A DNA stretch of 64,000 bases, taken from assembly GCA_036873135.1 (NCBI GenBank), contig JAPTYO010000013.1, positions 23,433,901-23,497,900 on the forward strand. Direction: 5' to 3'. The notes under the pieces were generated by a model. The model was not told the DNA's origin. It did no database searches and was given only the letters and a program-made list of their open reading frames with translations. Shown here piece after piece: positions 27,389 to 36,990 of the stretch; position 1 is the stretch's first letter; the number at the start of each line of letters is the position of its first letter. The stretch comes from Clarkia xantiana subsp. parviflora (lineage: Eukaryota > Streptophyta > Magnoliopsida > Myrtales > Onagraceae). Position numbers and translations under genes: made by a program.

Positions 27389-28600
27389 TTTTTCTGTCAA
27401 TCAACAACATATTTTTAAGACGTTTGTAATTTGCTAACTTAATTATTATGAAAAAATATTAAAAAAAAAAAATTCTAGTTGACCCTTATAGAGATTTTCT
27501 ATTTATTAGCTGAATTATGATGATACGTGATGCAAATGCAAGTTTATATACTAAAAAAAAAAGATGAAAATAATAAACCGAAACACTACATGATATAACA
27601 AATTATAAGAAAAAAAGTTTGATTAACAAACAGACCAACAATCAACATACAAGCGCAGGAAAATTAACATATGTAGAAAATATCAAGATTCATTGCAACA
27701 ACACTCATTTCCGCACTCATTGCAGCAAAAGAAACAATTTCATCTTCACTATACATACATATATTGTTTGCAGCCAACAAAAATACCACACCAAAACTCA
27801 GAAACACTTTAAGGACAGAAATATTCATATATACTATACATACATATATTGCTGTCTGTTTATTCTGTATTTCTGTTACTATACATACATGTATATTCAA
27901 ATTAACCCTAATTAACCAATCAAACAGTGGAATTACCTGGGTTAATGTTGCTGTCTGTTGATTCCGTTGAATTTGAAATTTGAGCCGCTGCTGGAGCCGT
28001 GAGTCAGTGCTGGACTGCTGGTGCCGCCGTGAGTCCGTTTCCGCCGCTGCAGGAGGAGCTGTGACCGACTGAAGCTGGGATGGGTGCCGACTGGAGCCGC
28101 AGCTGGGACCTGGAGCCGCTGCTGGAGGTGGAGGGGAGGCGCTGCCGGAAGGAAGCCGCTGCTGGAGGGCCTTCACCGGAGACGCCGGACCAGAGCCGGC
28201 CGGAGATGACGGAGCTGCTGCAGACCGCGAGCGGGACTTCCAGTCTACGGAGCTGCTGCTGGAGAGGAGCGGGAGCTGCTGCTGGAGGAGCGGGACGCCG
28301 GGAGCTGCTGCTGGAGAGGAGCGGGACGCCGGGAGCTGCTGCTGGAGAGGAGCGGGACGCCGGGCTGCTGCTGGAGAGGAGCGGTACGCCGGGCTGCTGC
28401 TGAGAGGAGCGGGACGCCGGGCTGCTGCTGAGAGGAGCGGGAGCGGCAGTCGGAGACTGAGGTCTCATTCAGATTGAATTAACCCTAAAAACATTTTTTT
28501 AGTAATTACAGTTAGGCCCTTAATATTTTAGATATGTCTATATTAACCCTAGTATAAGGTATATGTTACATAAACATTTAAAATATATATAATAGTAGAA
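27389..28600 (-). promoter_or_regulatory. hAT 5' region: probable promoter, leader exon and leader intron
   Basis: Upstream of the transposase ATG a splice acceptor (TTGACAG at about 27400-27394) and a donor (CCAG|GTAATT at about 27936) suggest a 543-bp leader intron, which would be AT-rich with TATACATACATATA stretches. The preceding exon region (about 27937-28470) is very GC-rich and open in several frames, but it is low in complexity and out of frame with the transposase. I read it as untranslated leader and promoter. From 28470 to 28600 the sequence is AT-rich and unremarkable. Confidence 0.5.
28247..28440. repeat. GC-rich minisatellite in hAT leader
   Basis: Six to seven imperfect direct repeats of GAGCTGCTGCTGGAGAGGAG plus CGGGACGCCGG, period 31 bp falling to 29 and 26 bp in the right copies. 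The frames here are runs of Ser, Pro, Ala and Gln and do not look like a protein. Confidence 0.8.
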
Positions 28601-28769
28601 TTCCGGGGCGGGTCCACGGGGCCCCGCGACACGTAACCCGGACCCGCCCCGCCCCGGGGCCGACCCGACCCGAACCCGACCCGCGACCCGCGGGTCGGCG
28701 GGTCGGCGGGTCAATTTCGGGTTGGGGCCCCGCGGGTCAGCGGGGCCCCGAGACCTGTTGCCATCCCTA
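28600..28769. repeat. hAT right terminal inverted repeat and GC-rich subterminal region
   Basis: Mirror of the left end. Repeated CGACCCG, GGGTCGGC and GGGGCCCCG units run up to GTTGCCATCCCTA, which is the exact inverse of the left terminus. Confidence 0.8.
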
Positions 28770-28777
28770 GTTGTGGA
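28770..28777. repeat. hAT target-site duplication, right copy
   Basis: GTTGTGGA, identical to 24577-24584, directly outside the right terminal repeat. Confidence 0.97.
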
Positions 28778-30298
28778 TATTTGTGCAGCGTACACTTCCC
28801 GAGCCGAATTTGTTCCTCCTCCTGCAGCGAAACCTCCGGCAATGAAATTTATCGTTCCTCATGGAGCGGGATGGTCGGGTGGAGGGGATCGAGAATCTTC
28901 CCTTGGGCTTCGATCCCGCTTTTTTGGAATATTGGAGGCCTTCTCGACAAATTTCAACAGTTTTCCCCTTTGTATAAGGGCTTCTATATCTTGTTTTAGG
29001 ATGATACACTCTTTTGTATCGTGCACCCGTGTTTGATGGTGACAATAGGCGCTCATTTGGTGGCCCATCAGGTTCTTCTTTACGGGTGGCGGGTGGTTAA
29101 GGCGAAGCTTTTCCATTTCATGGAGTACCACAGCTACATTGTGTGTAAGAGGAGTGAACTTTCCTGGATAGGGGTTAGGATTTCTCATTCCGGGACGGTT
29201 TCCGGATCGAAAGTTTCCCTCTCGTCTTTCTTCCCTCCTAGGTGGTCGAGAAGCGGAGCCTTCTTCGGCTTTTGTTGGCACGATTGGGCGCTTGATTTCT
29301 CGAGGCGACTTCTCGTGTGATCTTTCCAGATCTATGTACTTCTTCACCTTCGTGGCGAGGGCCTCAATCTTTCTCACCGGCTTCATCACCATGTTGTCCT
29401 TCAGAGCTTGGCTCTGTGTCCTAAGACCTCTCCAGAAGGTCCTGATTAACTCGCCATCCGTGGCGTCTTCATTTAATTGTTGGAGTATCTTATGGAACCT
29501 AGTGTAATAATTGGCCAAGGTTTCATCAGAACCTTGTTCAATTTTATCTAGGAAATCCATACTCTTCCGGCGTTGTCTCTGACCTATATGGCTTTCGATT
29601 AATTTAGCCTTCAGTTCCTCCGATGAATCAATCAAGTTTTCGGGGAGACCATAGAACCAAGTAGACGCCTCTTCTTTCAACGTAGTTGGGAAGAGGGCTG
29701 CATAGTGATCCGGGGTTGCGCCTCTCCCCAGGAGGGAAGAGTTATGGGCGTTGATGTGGCAAACAGGATCTCCTTCTCCTGTGTAGTCGTCAATGTTCCT
29801 CGCAAAGACTTGCGGAGGGACTCGAGTGTTGAAGAACCTTTTAGAGAAAGGATGGGAGGTATGATCGCGAACAATCAACAAATCGTTCGTCCCCCTCCTC
29901 TTTTTCTCTAACAATTCTTCCACCTGTCCCATAGTGAATAAGACAGGCTCTTTGCTTGCCATTTCTCCTTCAGGAGCCTTAGGAATTTCTTTCTCCAGGA
30001 TCTTCACGCTGGACGCCACCTCTTCCTTTTGGGAAGTTTCTTGAGCGGGTGCCTTTTCAGGGATGGTGCCCGCCTGGGCTTGATTCCAAAAGGTTATAAA
30101 GGCCGCCAATACTTCTTGTGGGACAGTCGGAGGGACTCTCCTTACTTCTTCTGGATTTGGTAATGACTAGGAATGACTGAGATTTCCATCATTACCCCCG
30201 CCATTAGCTTGTGGAATGGGCGGATCTTCTCTGGTGATTGGCCTCGAGGCGGTAGGATCCACTAGGGGATTATTTCCTTCTACCGTGAGGTTGGACAT
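28778..30298 (-). pseudogene. Tat-1 gag and gag-protease linker
   Basis: The minus-strand frame can start at the ATG at 30298, 38 bases past the primer site. A TAG interrupts it after about 45 codons, then it is open from about 30109 to a TGA at 28859-28861, and continues past that stop as a linker (IAGGFAAGGG, SAREVYA) into the protease frame. The middle has the plant retrotransposon gag signature (EEASTWFYGLPENLI, LANYYTRFHKILQQL, FWRGLRTQSQ). Near the C-terminus is a zinc-finger-like YCHHQTRVHDTKEC followed by LKQDIEALIQRGKL, as in Tat-type gag. Gag would form the particle and bind RNA. Two nonsense codons make this copy inactive. Confidence 0.9.
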
Positions 30299-30336
30299 CT
30301 TGTTGCTCCCTAGAGGTCACGACTTTTTGATCGGAT

Positions 30337-30354
30337 TTCCCACAGACGGCGCCA
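30337..30354 (-). other. Tat-1 primer-binding site
   Basis: On the minus strand TGGCGCCGTCTGTGGGAA lies 2-3 bases after the 5' LTR end. This sequence is the typical primer site of Tat-type plant gypsy elements, where a tRNA 3' end primes minus-strand DNA synthesis. I do not assign the tRNA. Confidence 0.85.
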
Positions 30355-30356
30355 AA

Positions 30357-31070
30357 TTTTAGGATCAAAATGACGTGGCCTTGAACTTCGGGAAATGGAC
30401 TTCCAAGTATCGCCTCGGACTTAACTCTCTCGAATGCTAAGTTATCCTCTAAGAGGTTGTGTGGGGCGAGAACTTGAAAAAAGGGGTGGGGATGGACCCT
30501 GATTCCACTCTGAAGCTTAAGTCAGTAATGGATTTGAGAGTAATAATATATGAACGTATTTAGAACTGACTGAACGTATGGATAAAATATAAATAGTCCC
30601 TATTTATAGGGATAAGTTACCGACTTTATATGGCGGTTACCCTCCTAGGTGGGTTTCTCTTCAGAGTCGGCCAAGCAGGTGACAAGCAGGTCGCCACCTC
30701 ATATTTACTTCTAGAGGAAGGTTTCCCATGATGACGGTTGAAGCAGGTCGCCACCTGTGTTTACTTCCGGAGGAAGGTTTCCTCTGGTGATAGTGACAAG
30801 CAAGTCGCCACCTGTCTTTACCTTCGAAGGAAGGTTTCTTCTGATGATAGTGACAAGCAGGTCGCCACCTTTCTTTACCTTCGAAGGAAGGTTTCTTCTG
30901 ATGGCAGGTGGTCGTACTTTGGAAGTCGACTTTTTCATAAGTTGTCGTCGACCTTTCATCCCTATCTCGTTAAGACGAGTTAGAAAGGTCGACGACTCTT
31001 ATTTCCCTGTCCTTTGTACATACTCGACTTTTTATGCTTAATGGCGAGTTTAATTAATCATAACCCAACA
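30357..31070 (-). repeat. Tat-1 5' LTR (about 714 bp)
   Basis: On the minus strand it starts TGTTGGGTTATG (plus-strand end CCCAACA at 31070) and ends next to the primer site with GATCCTAAAA instead of the expected GATCCCAACA. The plus-strand start (GGATCAAAATGACGTGGCC) matches the start of the Tat-2 LTR at 34217 (GGATCAAAATGAAGTGGCC), which fixes the family. Contains 57-bp tandem repeats. Confidence 0.8.
30681..30908. repeat. 57-bp tandem repeat inside the Tat-1 LTR, four copies
   Basis: The landmark GCAGGTCGCCACCT (or GCAAGTCGCC) begins at 30686, 30743, 30800 and 30857, an exact 57-bp period. Each unit also holds a GAAGGTTTC block. Degenerate relatives occur in the Tat-2 LTR (41580-41780). 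Confidence 0.9.
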
Positions 31071-31382
31071 ACCACTAACCCTAATTTGGTGTTTTCGGCC
31101 GAAACATATGTGAAATTACAAAGTAAAATTTTTAATATCTTAGGCCCCAAGTTACAAAATTTCGGCCGAAACATTGATGTGCATTTTTGATAAAATTTCG
31201 GTCAATACATGGAATGGATGTGGCCATAATTAGCGCTAGATTCACATGATAATTGTGATAATATCTATCAATATATTTTTAGCAAAATATTTGGAATATT
31301 GATAATATTGATAGATTTAGCTACCATAAAGATTGAGAAAATATATTGTTGATAGATTTATATCTTCAAATATAGAATCTTG

Positions 31383-31427
<45 letters not shown>

Positions 31428-32803
31428 ATGGGGCCGAAATATATATATGTATATATTGTGCAAAATATTGGAAATTATATCTATAATTAATCTTACTTGG
31501 TGGCTAAGTTAAGTTTTTAGTGATTTTAAAATCCTACTTAGCCCACAAGTATGTTTTTGCTGAACCCTATAGGGTAATGGGCCAGTCCGATTTTTCACAT
31601 CTGGGTCGGGCCAACTTACCCGGAGGACCAAGGGAACCCGAACCGGGCCGGGTTCCACGGGTCCAACTGGAGCGGGTCAAGCAATTCAGGTTTTCTCAAT
31701 CGGCCAGACCCATCCGGGTTGGGTCGGACCGGGTAACTAAATGGGTCGAACCAAATTGACACGGTTTGTGTGTTAAAACCGAACTGAACCTATTTTTGCT
31801 GAACCAGACCGGACCGGTCGAACCGAATTGACGTGAACCAGACCGTTTTGGTCGGACCGACCCGAGTCAACTGAAAATAGGATGATCAAATTTTAAAATG
31901 CAAATGTTTTTGAACTTTAAACGTACCTACACAGTGCAAATTGGTTTCAATTTTTCACATTATGATCAAACCTGATGCCTAGTTTAGATTATGAGGATGG
32001 ATCTCGGATAATCATGATTTTGGGACTGAATCATTTAGTGGGCCGAATTGCGATTGCTATTTTAATTTATATTATTGCATGATTAGAATTTTGTCTTTAC
32101 GATGTCAAGCTAGTTGGATATTGCATGTTGTGGGCAGAGCCCTGGATTTCAATTAACGAGTTGCGCACTAGGATAGACATGTTGTGATGGTTCTTATTGC
32201 CTAGAATCCATGTCTAGAAGTTCGCATGATTGATTGATAAGATGAATTGCACCCAACTGTTTAAAATTGGTAATCAGTCGCCAAATGTGTGTGTTTATTA
32301 TGGAGTGATCATGCATGATGCGTATGCATGAATGTGGAGGATGTAGCCACATGTGATAATTTACTTGGATAGTAGAATTATATATGCTAGCATGAGTTCC
32401 TCGGAACATTAGACGCATGACGCGTATGCGTGTGATTCGACTACTTCTTGGATGTGGTTGTGTATGATGATTTACTTGTGTAGCAGAGTTGTATATGCTT
32501 GCATGAATCCTCGAAACATTTTGAAAAGAGCCTTAGGAAAGCCAATCGGGTGTATGTTAAAAATCCCTGTTCCGGTGAGAGCGATTAAACCGTTTTAAAA
32601 GACCGATCTATTAGAAAGGAGACGTCAGTAGTGTGAACTCTTTCACGGCCTCCTTCCATTGATTTACTGGTGGTCGGGTTGGTTATATGTCTGAGGAATC
32701 ATTGCTTGTCGCCTTCTATCTCATAGATATCTGACGTATGCAATTCGTTTTCCAAAATTTTATTGTCTCCCTGATTGTCGCGTAATTATCAATGTTAGTA
32801 TCG
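31071..32803 (+). other. Copia E leader (untranslated)
   Basis: No gene seen. It contains AATTTCGGCC motifs, an AT-rich part with a (TA)n run (31386-31423), a block rich in GAACCGAACC and GGGTCGG (31600-31870), and two related units of about 110 bp (near 32335-32440 and 32450-32540) built around GATTTACTTG and ATGCATGA. The end (TATCTGACGTATGCAATTC) matches the sequence just before gag in copia A and C. The mirror-image arrangement is present in copia D at 38844-40920. Confidence 0.75.
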
Positions 32804-33767
32804 ATGGATTCCATTAGCAATGTGATCACCCAAATGAATAAGGGGATCAGATTGAATGGTAACAATTTTAAGATTTGGAATAAGCGAGCGAAGACGGTGA
32901 TTAATGAAATGAAAAGTTAGGCATGAGAGTGACCTCACAGATGGGAAAGGAAATCCCATGACGAGTGGGATGCAAAGGACCTTGAAATCCGTTATGCCTT
33001 GCTGACTATGCTTGAGGATGACATACTCTATGGGGATGACATTATTTATGGGTATGACTATCTTGAGTCTTCTAAAGACCTATGAGATGGTCTTAAAGCG
33101 GGATTTGGTGTTTACACCACGACCCAGAAGCGATCGTCGAACATCGCTTTAAACTCGTATAAGATGAATCCTAAGAATACAATGAAGGAGCATATAAGAC
33201 ATATGCCCAACATGTTTGATGAACTAAGGGAGGCAGGGGAAACTCTGTCTGAGGAACGGAAGGTCCAATGCGGCATTCGCTCTTTGCCCGACTATTGGAA
33301 TAGCATGAAAATGCAACTTACCCACGCCACGCATCTCGATACCCTCGAGTCCGTGCGAGTACATCTCGAGTTGGAGGAGGATCGACTTAGGGCTGAAAAG
33401 CCTAGAGCTGAGATGCATATAGCGTCATCCTCCCCAACATAGCAAAAGGGTAAGCGCAAGAGGAAGGGAAAAGACCTTCTTCAGAAGAAGGCTAAAAAGT
33501 CATTTGGTCCAAACATTCAAAGAATTTTCAAACCAAAGCAAGCCTGGGGCAAGAACAGGCAAAGGAAGCGAGCACGTAGAGAGGAATCTCGAACATGATT
33601 CAGGTGTGGTGTTAAAGGCCACTTGGAAGTTTCCTGTACCAGTCCTCGTAAGGTACGTTCTGAGAAAGAATGATGAGAGTCATATATTCTCTTCAAAATC
33701 TTCCTTCCTTGAGAGTAATTCAAATCCCACTTGTGAATTACAGAACCGAGAAGCTGATGGAGCGTAA
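32804..33767 (+). pseudogene. Copia E gag with CCHC zinc knuckle
   Basis: The ATG at 32804 opens a copia gag: GNNFKIWNKRAKTVINEM near the start, then after stop codons the core NTMKEHIRHMPNMFDEL and LPDYWNSMKMQLTH with a helical LEEDRLR stretch, a basic segment, and a zinc knuckle FRCGVKGHLEVSC near 33600. The frame is broken by several nonsense codons and at least one shift (33442 and 33504-33767 lie in different frames). The start point corresponds exactly to the gag start of copia A, C and D, yet the protein is only distantly similar to theirs. Confidence 0.82.
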
Positions 33768-34216
33768 AGTTGGAGGATTGTGCCCCCGGAATAAAAGGGA
33801 TTGGACAATCGACCATCCCTAGCTTGCTTGAACTTTTCTGTTTTTATCATTAATGAGTACTCTTGGGTTATAAGTTTCCTTGTGAAAACAGGGAGCCCTT
33901 ATGGGCATATTTTGAATGCTTGAACTGAGTATCAATTATCTTATTCACCTGGCGCCGCTTAATCTTATGATTACCATTCTATGCATTGCTAATTTTGAGT
34001 GCGACCGATATAAGTTCTTTCTTTGTTACTACTCCATTAAAAAATAAAAATTAATAAATCGTAATGACGAGCATGTGCGAAACCGATTAATTTTTTATTT
34101 TTTTTTTGGAAATGAAACGATTTCACCACGGTTAACAGCTAGTGATGGGCGCGTGACGCGCAACTCCTTTGATAGATAGGACGCATCATTTCAAAGTAAA
34201 AATTTAATGTAATGTG
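33768..34216 (+). other. Copia E post-gag spacer
   Basis: No reading frame recognised. The part around 34040-34090 (ACGAGCATGTGCGAAACCGA) is also found in copia A near 59495-59515, so this is the conserved noncoding spacer of the family. It ends at ATGTG (34212-34216), the probable left target duplication of Tat-2. Confidence 0.65.
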
Positions 34217-34336
34217 TGTTGGGATCAAAATGAAGTGGCCTGAAGCTTCTGGTAATGGACTTCGAAGTTTCGCCTTCGACTTTCTCTTCTAGGTATCTTT
34301 CTCGGCCTCGAGGGGTGATTAGTCTCCTTTTGAGCG
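34217..34336 (-). repeat. Tat-2 3' LTR, outer fragment
   Basis: Starts TGTTGGGATCAAAATGAAGT, matching the Tat-1 LTR at 30361 onward for about 100 bp, then abuts copia D LTR sequence. Together with 41532-42090 it gives an LTR of about 680 bp, close to the roughly 714 bp of Tat-1. Confidence 0.8.
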
Positions 34337-34525
34337 TTCACTTTGCCCACACCTAATATTCGACCGACCATAGTGTATAAGGGAGGCCCAATTTCGGGCC
34401 TCTCATGTCAATTGGGATTTGGGTCTAGCCTAATTTCCCTAATGTGACATTTACCCAATTGTCTTAGGTAACATATACATATTAATGGGCATCCATTTAC
34501 GGCGCCTAATCACCATATGCTAACA
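34337..34525 (-). repeat. Copia D 3' LTR, truncated
   Basis: Plus-strand end ATATGCTAACA at 34525 is the LTR start of this family read backwards (TGTTAGCATATGG on the minus strand). It is preceded by the shared GGGCCTCTCATGTCAATTGG block. About 410 bp of the expected 600-bp LTR are missing at the left, where Tat-2 LTR sequence begins. Confidence 0.85.
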
Positions 34526-35630
34526 GCTCCCACTCGCCGGAATGGGAGGGTGCCTGTTAATATACTGCTGTCCAACTCGCATCAACATTTCATTCTTCTG
34601 ATCTTTGTCCCTGCTTCCGAATAGTTCATAAGAGGTTTGCCGTGATACTGGCAGATCTGACGTGCATCGTGCTACTCATCCGTTAGGAGTGTTGTAGCGC
34701 CCGCGGATTGTTGATTACCTATCTCAAATCAACCTGTTAAAAACATCAAATTGTATTGCGTTGTATCCTAGGTCAACTGTTAATTCTCCAATTGCCTAGT
34801 TTCCACATAGGAATAATTCTCCAAGGCATCCGTACAAGTATTCACAACTTTCAACTAATATCCGATTGGAGGCCACCTAGTGAATACAAGAGTCGGTGAA
34901 TTACATGTGAACTTGACCATCCCCATCGCTCATACCCTTTGTCAAACCCAACCGGTTTCCAAAGACGTGGTAACTTGGCCTTTTTCTTCAGCACTACACT
35001 AATACGCCGGGAAGCGAACATTGAGCCTGACATTAGATATGAGTTATGAGTCCATGAGGGTACTTCGGGTGCCTCTTCATAAGGCTCCTGGGATCAATCA
35101 CACATTCGAGGTGAAGAATTTTGCGGCCATCCGAATCTCAAGGATTCTACCTAGCACAACCGAGCATGACCCAGTGGTCGAACATGGCGCGCGTAGTATG
35201 AAACATGCGTCGATAGCATACCTGAACATCGTCGGGTGTGGGATATGTCAATAATGCTATCGCATATTTTAATCTGGCCCACAGAGTTCATCGCGGCGAT
35301 GTGTAAAACGAAGATCACGTCGTGTTACTCCGAAACCAAATGATCGTTTTGCGTAACCAAGTTTATCTCCTTGGTTCTTAGCCAGGCTCGTTACGGTAGA
35401 GGTCCCCGTCTCCTACAAGACAACCATGCCCATGTGACAAGGCAAGGTCCACATTCGATATAATTTAGGCAGAGGATTGCGTCCTCCTACGCCTTATTTT
35501 ACAGACCGCAAAATCCGATGTAATCGAACATAATGACGTCGATGAATCATAAACTCGAATTGCAATTCTCTCATTTATCAAAAATGTAACTTTCAATTAT
35601 CAAAATGTTATCACAGATACACGCCCACAT
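34526..35630 (-). other. Copia D region between pol and 3' LTR
   Basis: Begins next to the LTR with the purine-rich CCGGCGAGTGGGAGC (minus strand), a likely polypurine tract, also present before the LTRs of copia A and C. The 1.1-kb region is shared by A, C and D. No sense-strand gene recognised; it holds an antisense reading frame described separately. Confidence 0.75.
35021..35254 (+). other. Antisense reading frame in copia D 3' region
   Basis: A plus-strand (antisense to the element) frame of 77 codons containing LRVPLHKAPGINHT and SRILPSTTEHDPVVEHG. Similar frames lie at the same place and in the same antisense sense in copia C (48847-49116) and copia A (62987-62580). The upstream part is stopped here but open in A and C. 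I do not recognise the product; shared ancestry of the DNA alone could explain the likeness. Confidence 0.4.
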
Positions 35631-36990
35631 TTAAACCCTACACAATCCAAGCACTTTAACATGCTTTTCAAATGTCTCTTTGCGTAATGGTTTAGTTAAT
35701 GGGTCTGCTACCATGTCATCAGTGGGCGAGTATTCTAAAGTGATTATATTATCTTCCACCATTGATTTAGCATAATTATATTTCACATCAATGTGTTTAG
35801 TCCTTCTATGGTACTTTGGATTACTTATTGCCGCAATAGCTGCCTAACAGTCAGAGTACACCTTCACAGACTTACTCCCGACATCGCCATCAAGCAGGGC
35901 AGTAAGAAGCCTTTTCAGCCATAGCGCTTCCTGTGCATTTTTGGAGAGAGCAACAAATTATGATTCCATCGTAGACAGCGCGACACTGGATTGCTTCTTG
36001 CTCGTCCATGAAATTACGACATTAGCAAGGAGAAACACTCCTCCTGTGGTGGACTTACGATCGTCTGGATCGCCACCATGGTCGGCGTCACTGAATCTGG
36101 TCAATTTTAATTTCCAGCCCTCATAGCATAGTACGTAGTCGGCAGTACCTTTCAGATATCGCATGATCCGCTTTACAGCTTTTAAATGTTGATAGTCAGG
36201 GTCAGATTGGAATCTTGCTACTAGGCCCACAGCGTAACAGACGTCCGGACGAGTGCAAAAGCATGGCGTAAATGAGACTTCCGACCATGCTTAAATACTT
36301 TGCACTCCTCATCTGTTCACGCTCTTGCTGGTTCTTCGGGCGGTCACTTTTTGACAACGCGCACCCGAATACTACCGGCGTCTCCACGGGTTTGGCATCT
36401 TGTAATCTAAACCTTTTCAACAGTTTGTTGATGTAGGCTTCTTGAGATAGACATAATCACTGGGCGGCACGATCTCTAGCAATCTTAATGCCCAAGATGT
36501 ACGCAGCCTCTTCCATGTCTTTCATCTCAAATACAGATGCCAACCAGGACTTTGATTCATGCATGAAACTCACATCGTTTGCAGCAATGAGTATGTCATC
36601 CACATATAAAGTTAAGATGACGTACTTAGACTCAGAGGTCTTTGTATACACGCATGGATCCTCATGGAGATTCACGAATCCGTTTCCAACGATTTCCTCG
36701 TGGAATCTGCGGTACCACTGCCAAGACGATTGATTAAGACCGTAAATGGATCCTCATGGAATCTTTACGTTCGTTACCAGGAGTAATGAAACCCTCATGT
36801 TGCTCCATATAGATCTCTTCCTCCAGGTTTCTGTGGAGGAATGCGGTCTTAACATCCATTTGTTACTCCTCTAGATCGAGGCTTGCGATCAGGGCTAGGA
36901 TTGCCTTGACTGTGATGTACCGCACAGTCGGTGAGTATGTTTCATCGAAGTTCACTCTCATGTTCGACCACACGGAACCATTATCCCAAG
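35631..36990 (-). pseudogene. Copia D reverse transcriptase / RNase H remnant
   Basis: Pieces in several frames: FDETYSPTV-like start near 36950, the RT active site LYVDDILIAANDV (within 36675-36457), FRLQDAKPVETPVVFG and YLSMVGSLIYAM (36420-36202), and RNase H with DADHGGDPDDRKSTTGG and LSTMES (36230-35958), ending at a TAA at 35631. It would copy RNA into DNA and degrade the template, but frameshifts and stops abolish this. Compared with copia A, about 820 bp of the segment before the RT core is deleted. Confidence 0.88.

Larger units (their letters stand above)
24585..28769 (-). mobile_element. hAT DNA transposon, structurally complete (4185 bp)
   Basis: The element begins TAGGGATGGCAAC and ends with the exact inverse of those 13 bases, flanked by identical 8-bp duplications (GTTGTGGA). 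Inside, on the minus strand, is a three-exon transposase with BED zinc finger, catalytic region and C-terminal dimerisation region. Both ends carry about 150 bp of very GC-rich subterminal repeats. It is inserted in the protease region of Tat-1. Perfect duplications and an apparently open transposase suggest a recent and possibly autonomous insertion; mobility is an inference. Confidence 0.96.
23896..31070 (-). mobile_element. Tat-1: truncated Ty3/gypsy (Tat-type) retrotransposon
   Basis: Read on the minus strand, this holds 5' LTR (about 30357-31070), primer site (30337-30354), gag (to 28859), a gag-protease linker and an aspartic protease, interrupted by a hAT transposon. The rest of pol and the 3' LTR are missing because the satellite array begins at 23895. 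Protein similarity to the second element in this window (Tat-2), which has an extra archaeal-type RNase H, supports a Tat-type assignment. Stop codons in gag and after the protease make it dead. From 23896 to about 24053 I see no further recognisable coding sequence. The element lies in the leader of copia E. Confidence 0.88.
31071..34216 (+). mobile_element. Copia E: truncated Ty1/copia relic, host of Tat-1 and Tat-2
   Basis: Leader (31071-32803), gag (32804-33767) and spacer (33768-34216) read on the plus strand. Leader and spacer match those of copia A and D, but the gag is different. The 5' LTR and first part of the leader are missing: Tat-1 ends at 31070 inside the leader. Pol and the 3' LTR are missing because Tat-2 begins at 34217; the remainder should lie beyond the right edge of the window. 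Confidence 0.8.

Noticed and set aside
27619..27961. Frames overlapping the hAT leader intron
   Set aside because: AT-rich, low-complexity sequence with no family motif; better explained as intron.
28004..28468. 154-codon frame on the minus strand of the hAT leader
   Set aside because: It is Ser/Pro/Ala/Gln-rich, made by the GC minisatellite, open in several frames, and out of frame with the transposase.
31520..31759. 79-codon frame at 31520-31759 and 70-codon frame at 39782-39994
   Set aside because: Both come from the low-complexity GGGTCGG/GGTTCGG block in copia leaders and share no protein motif.
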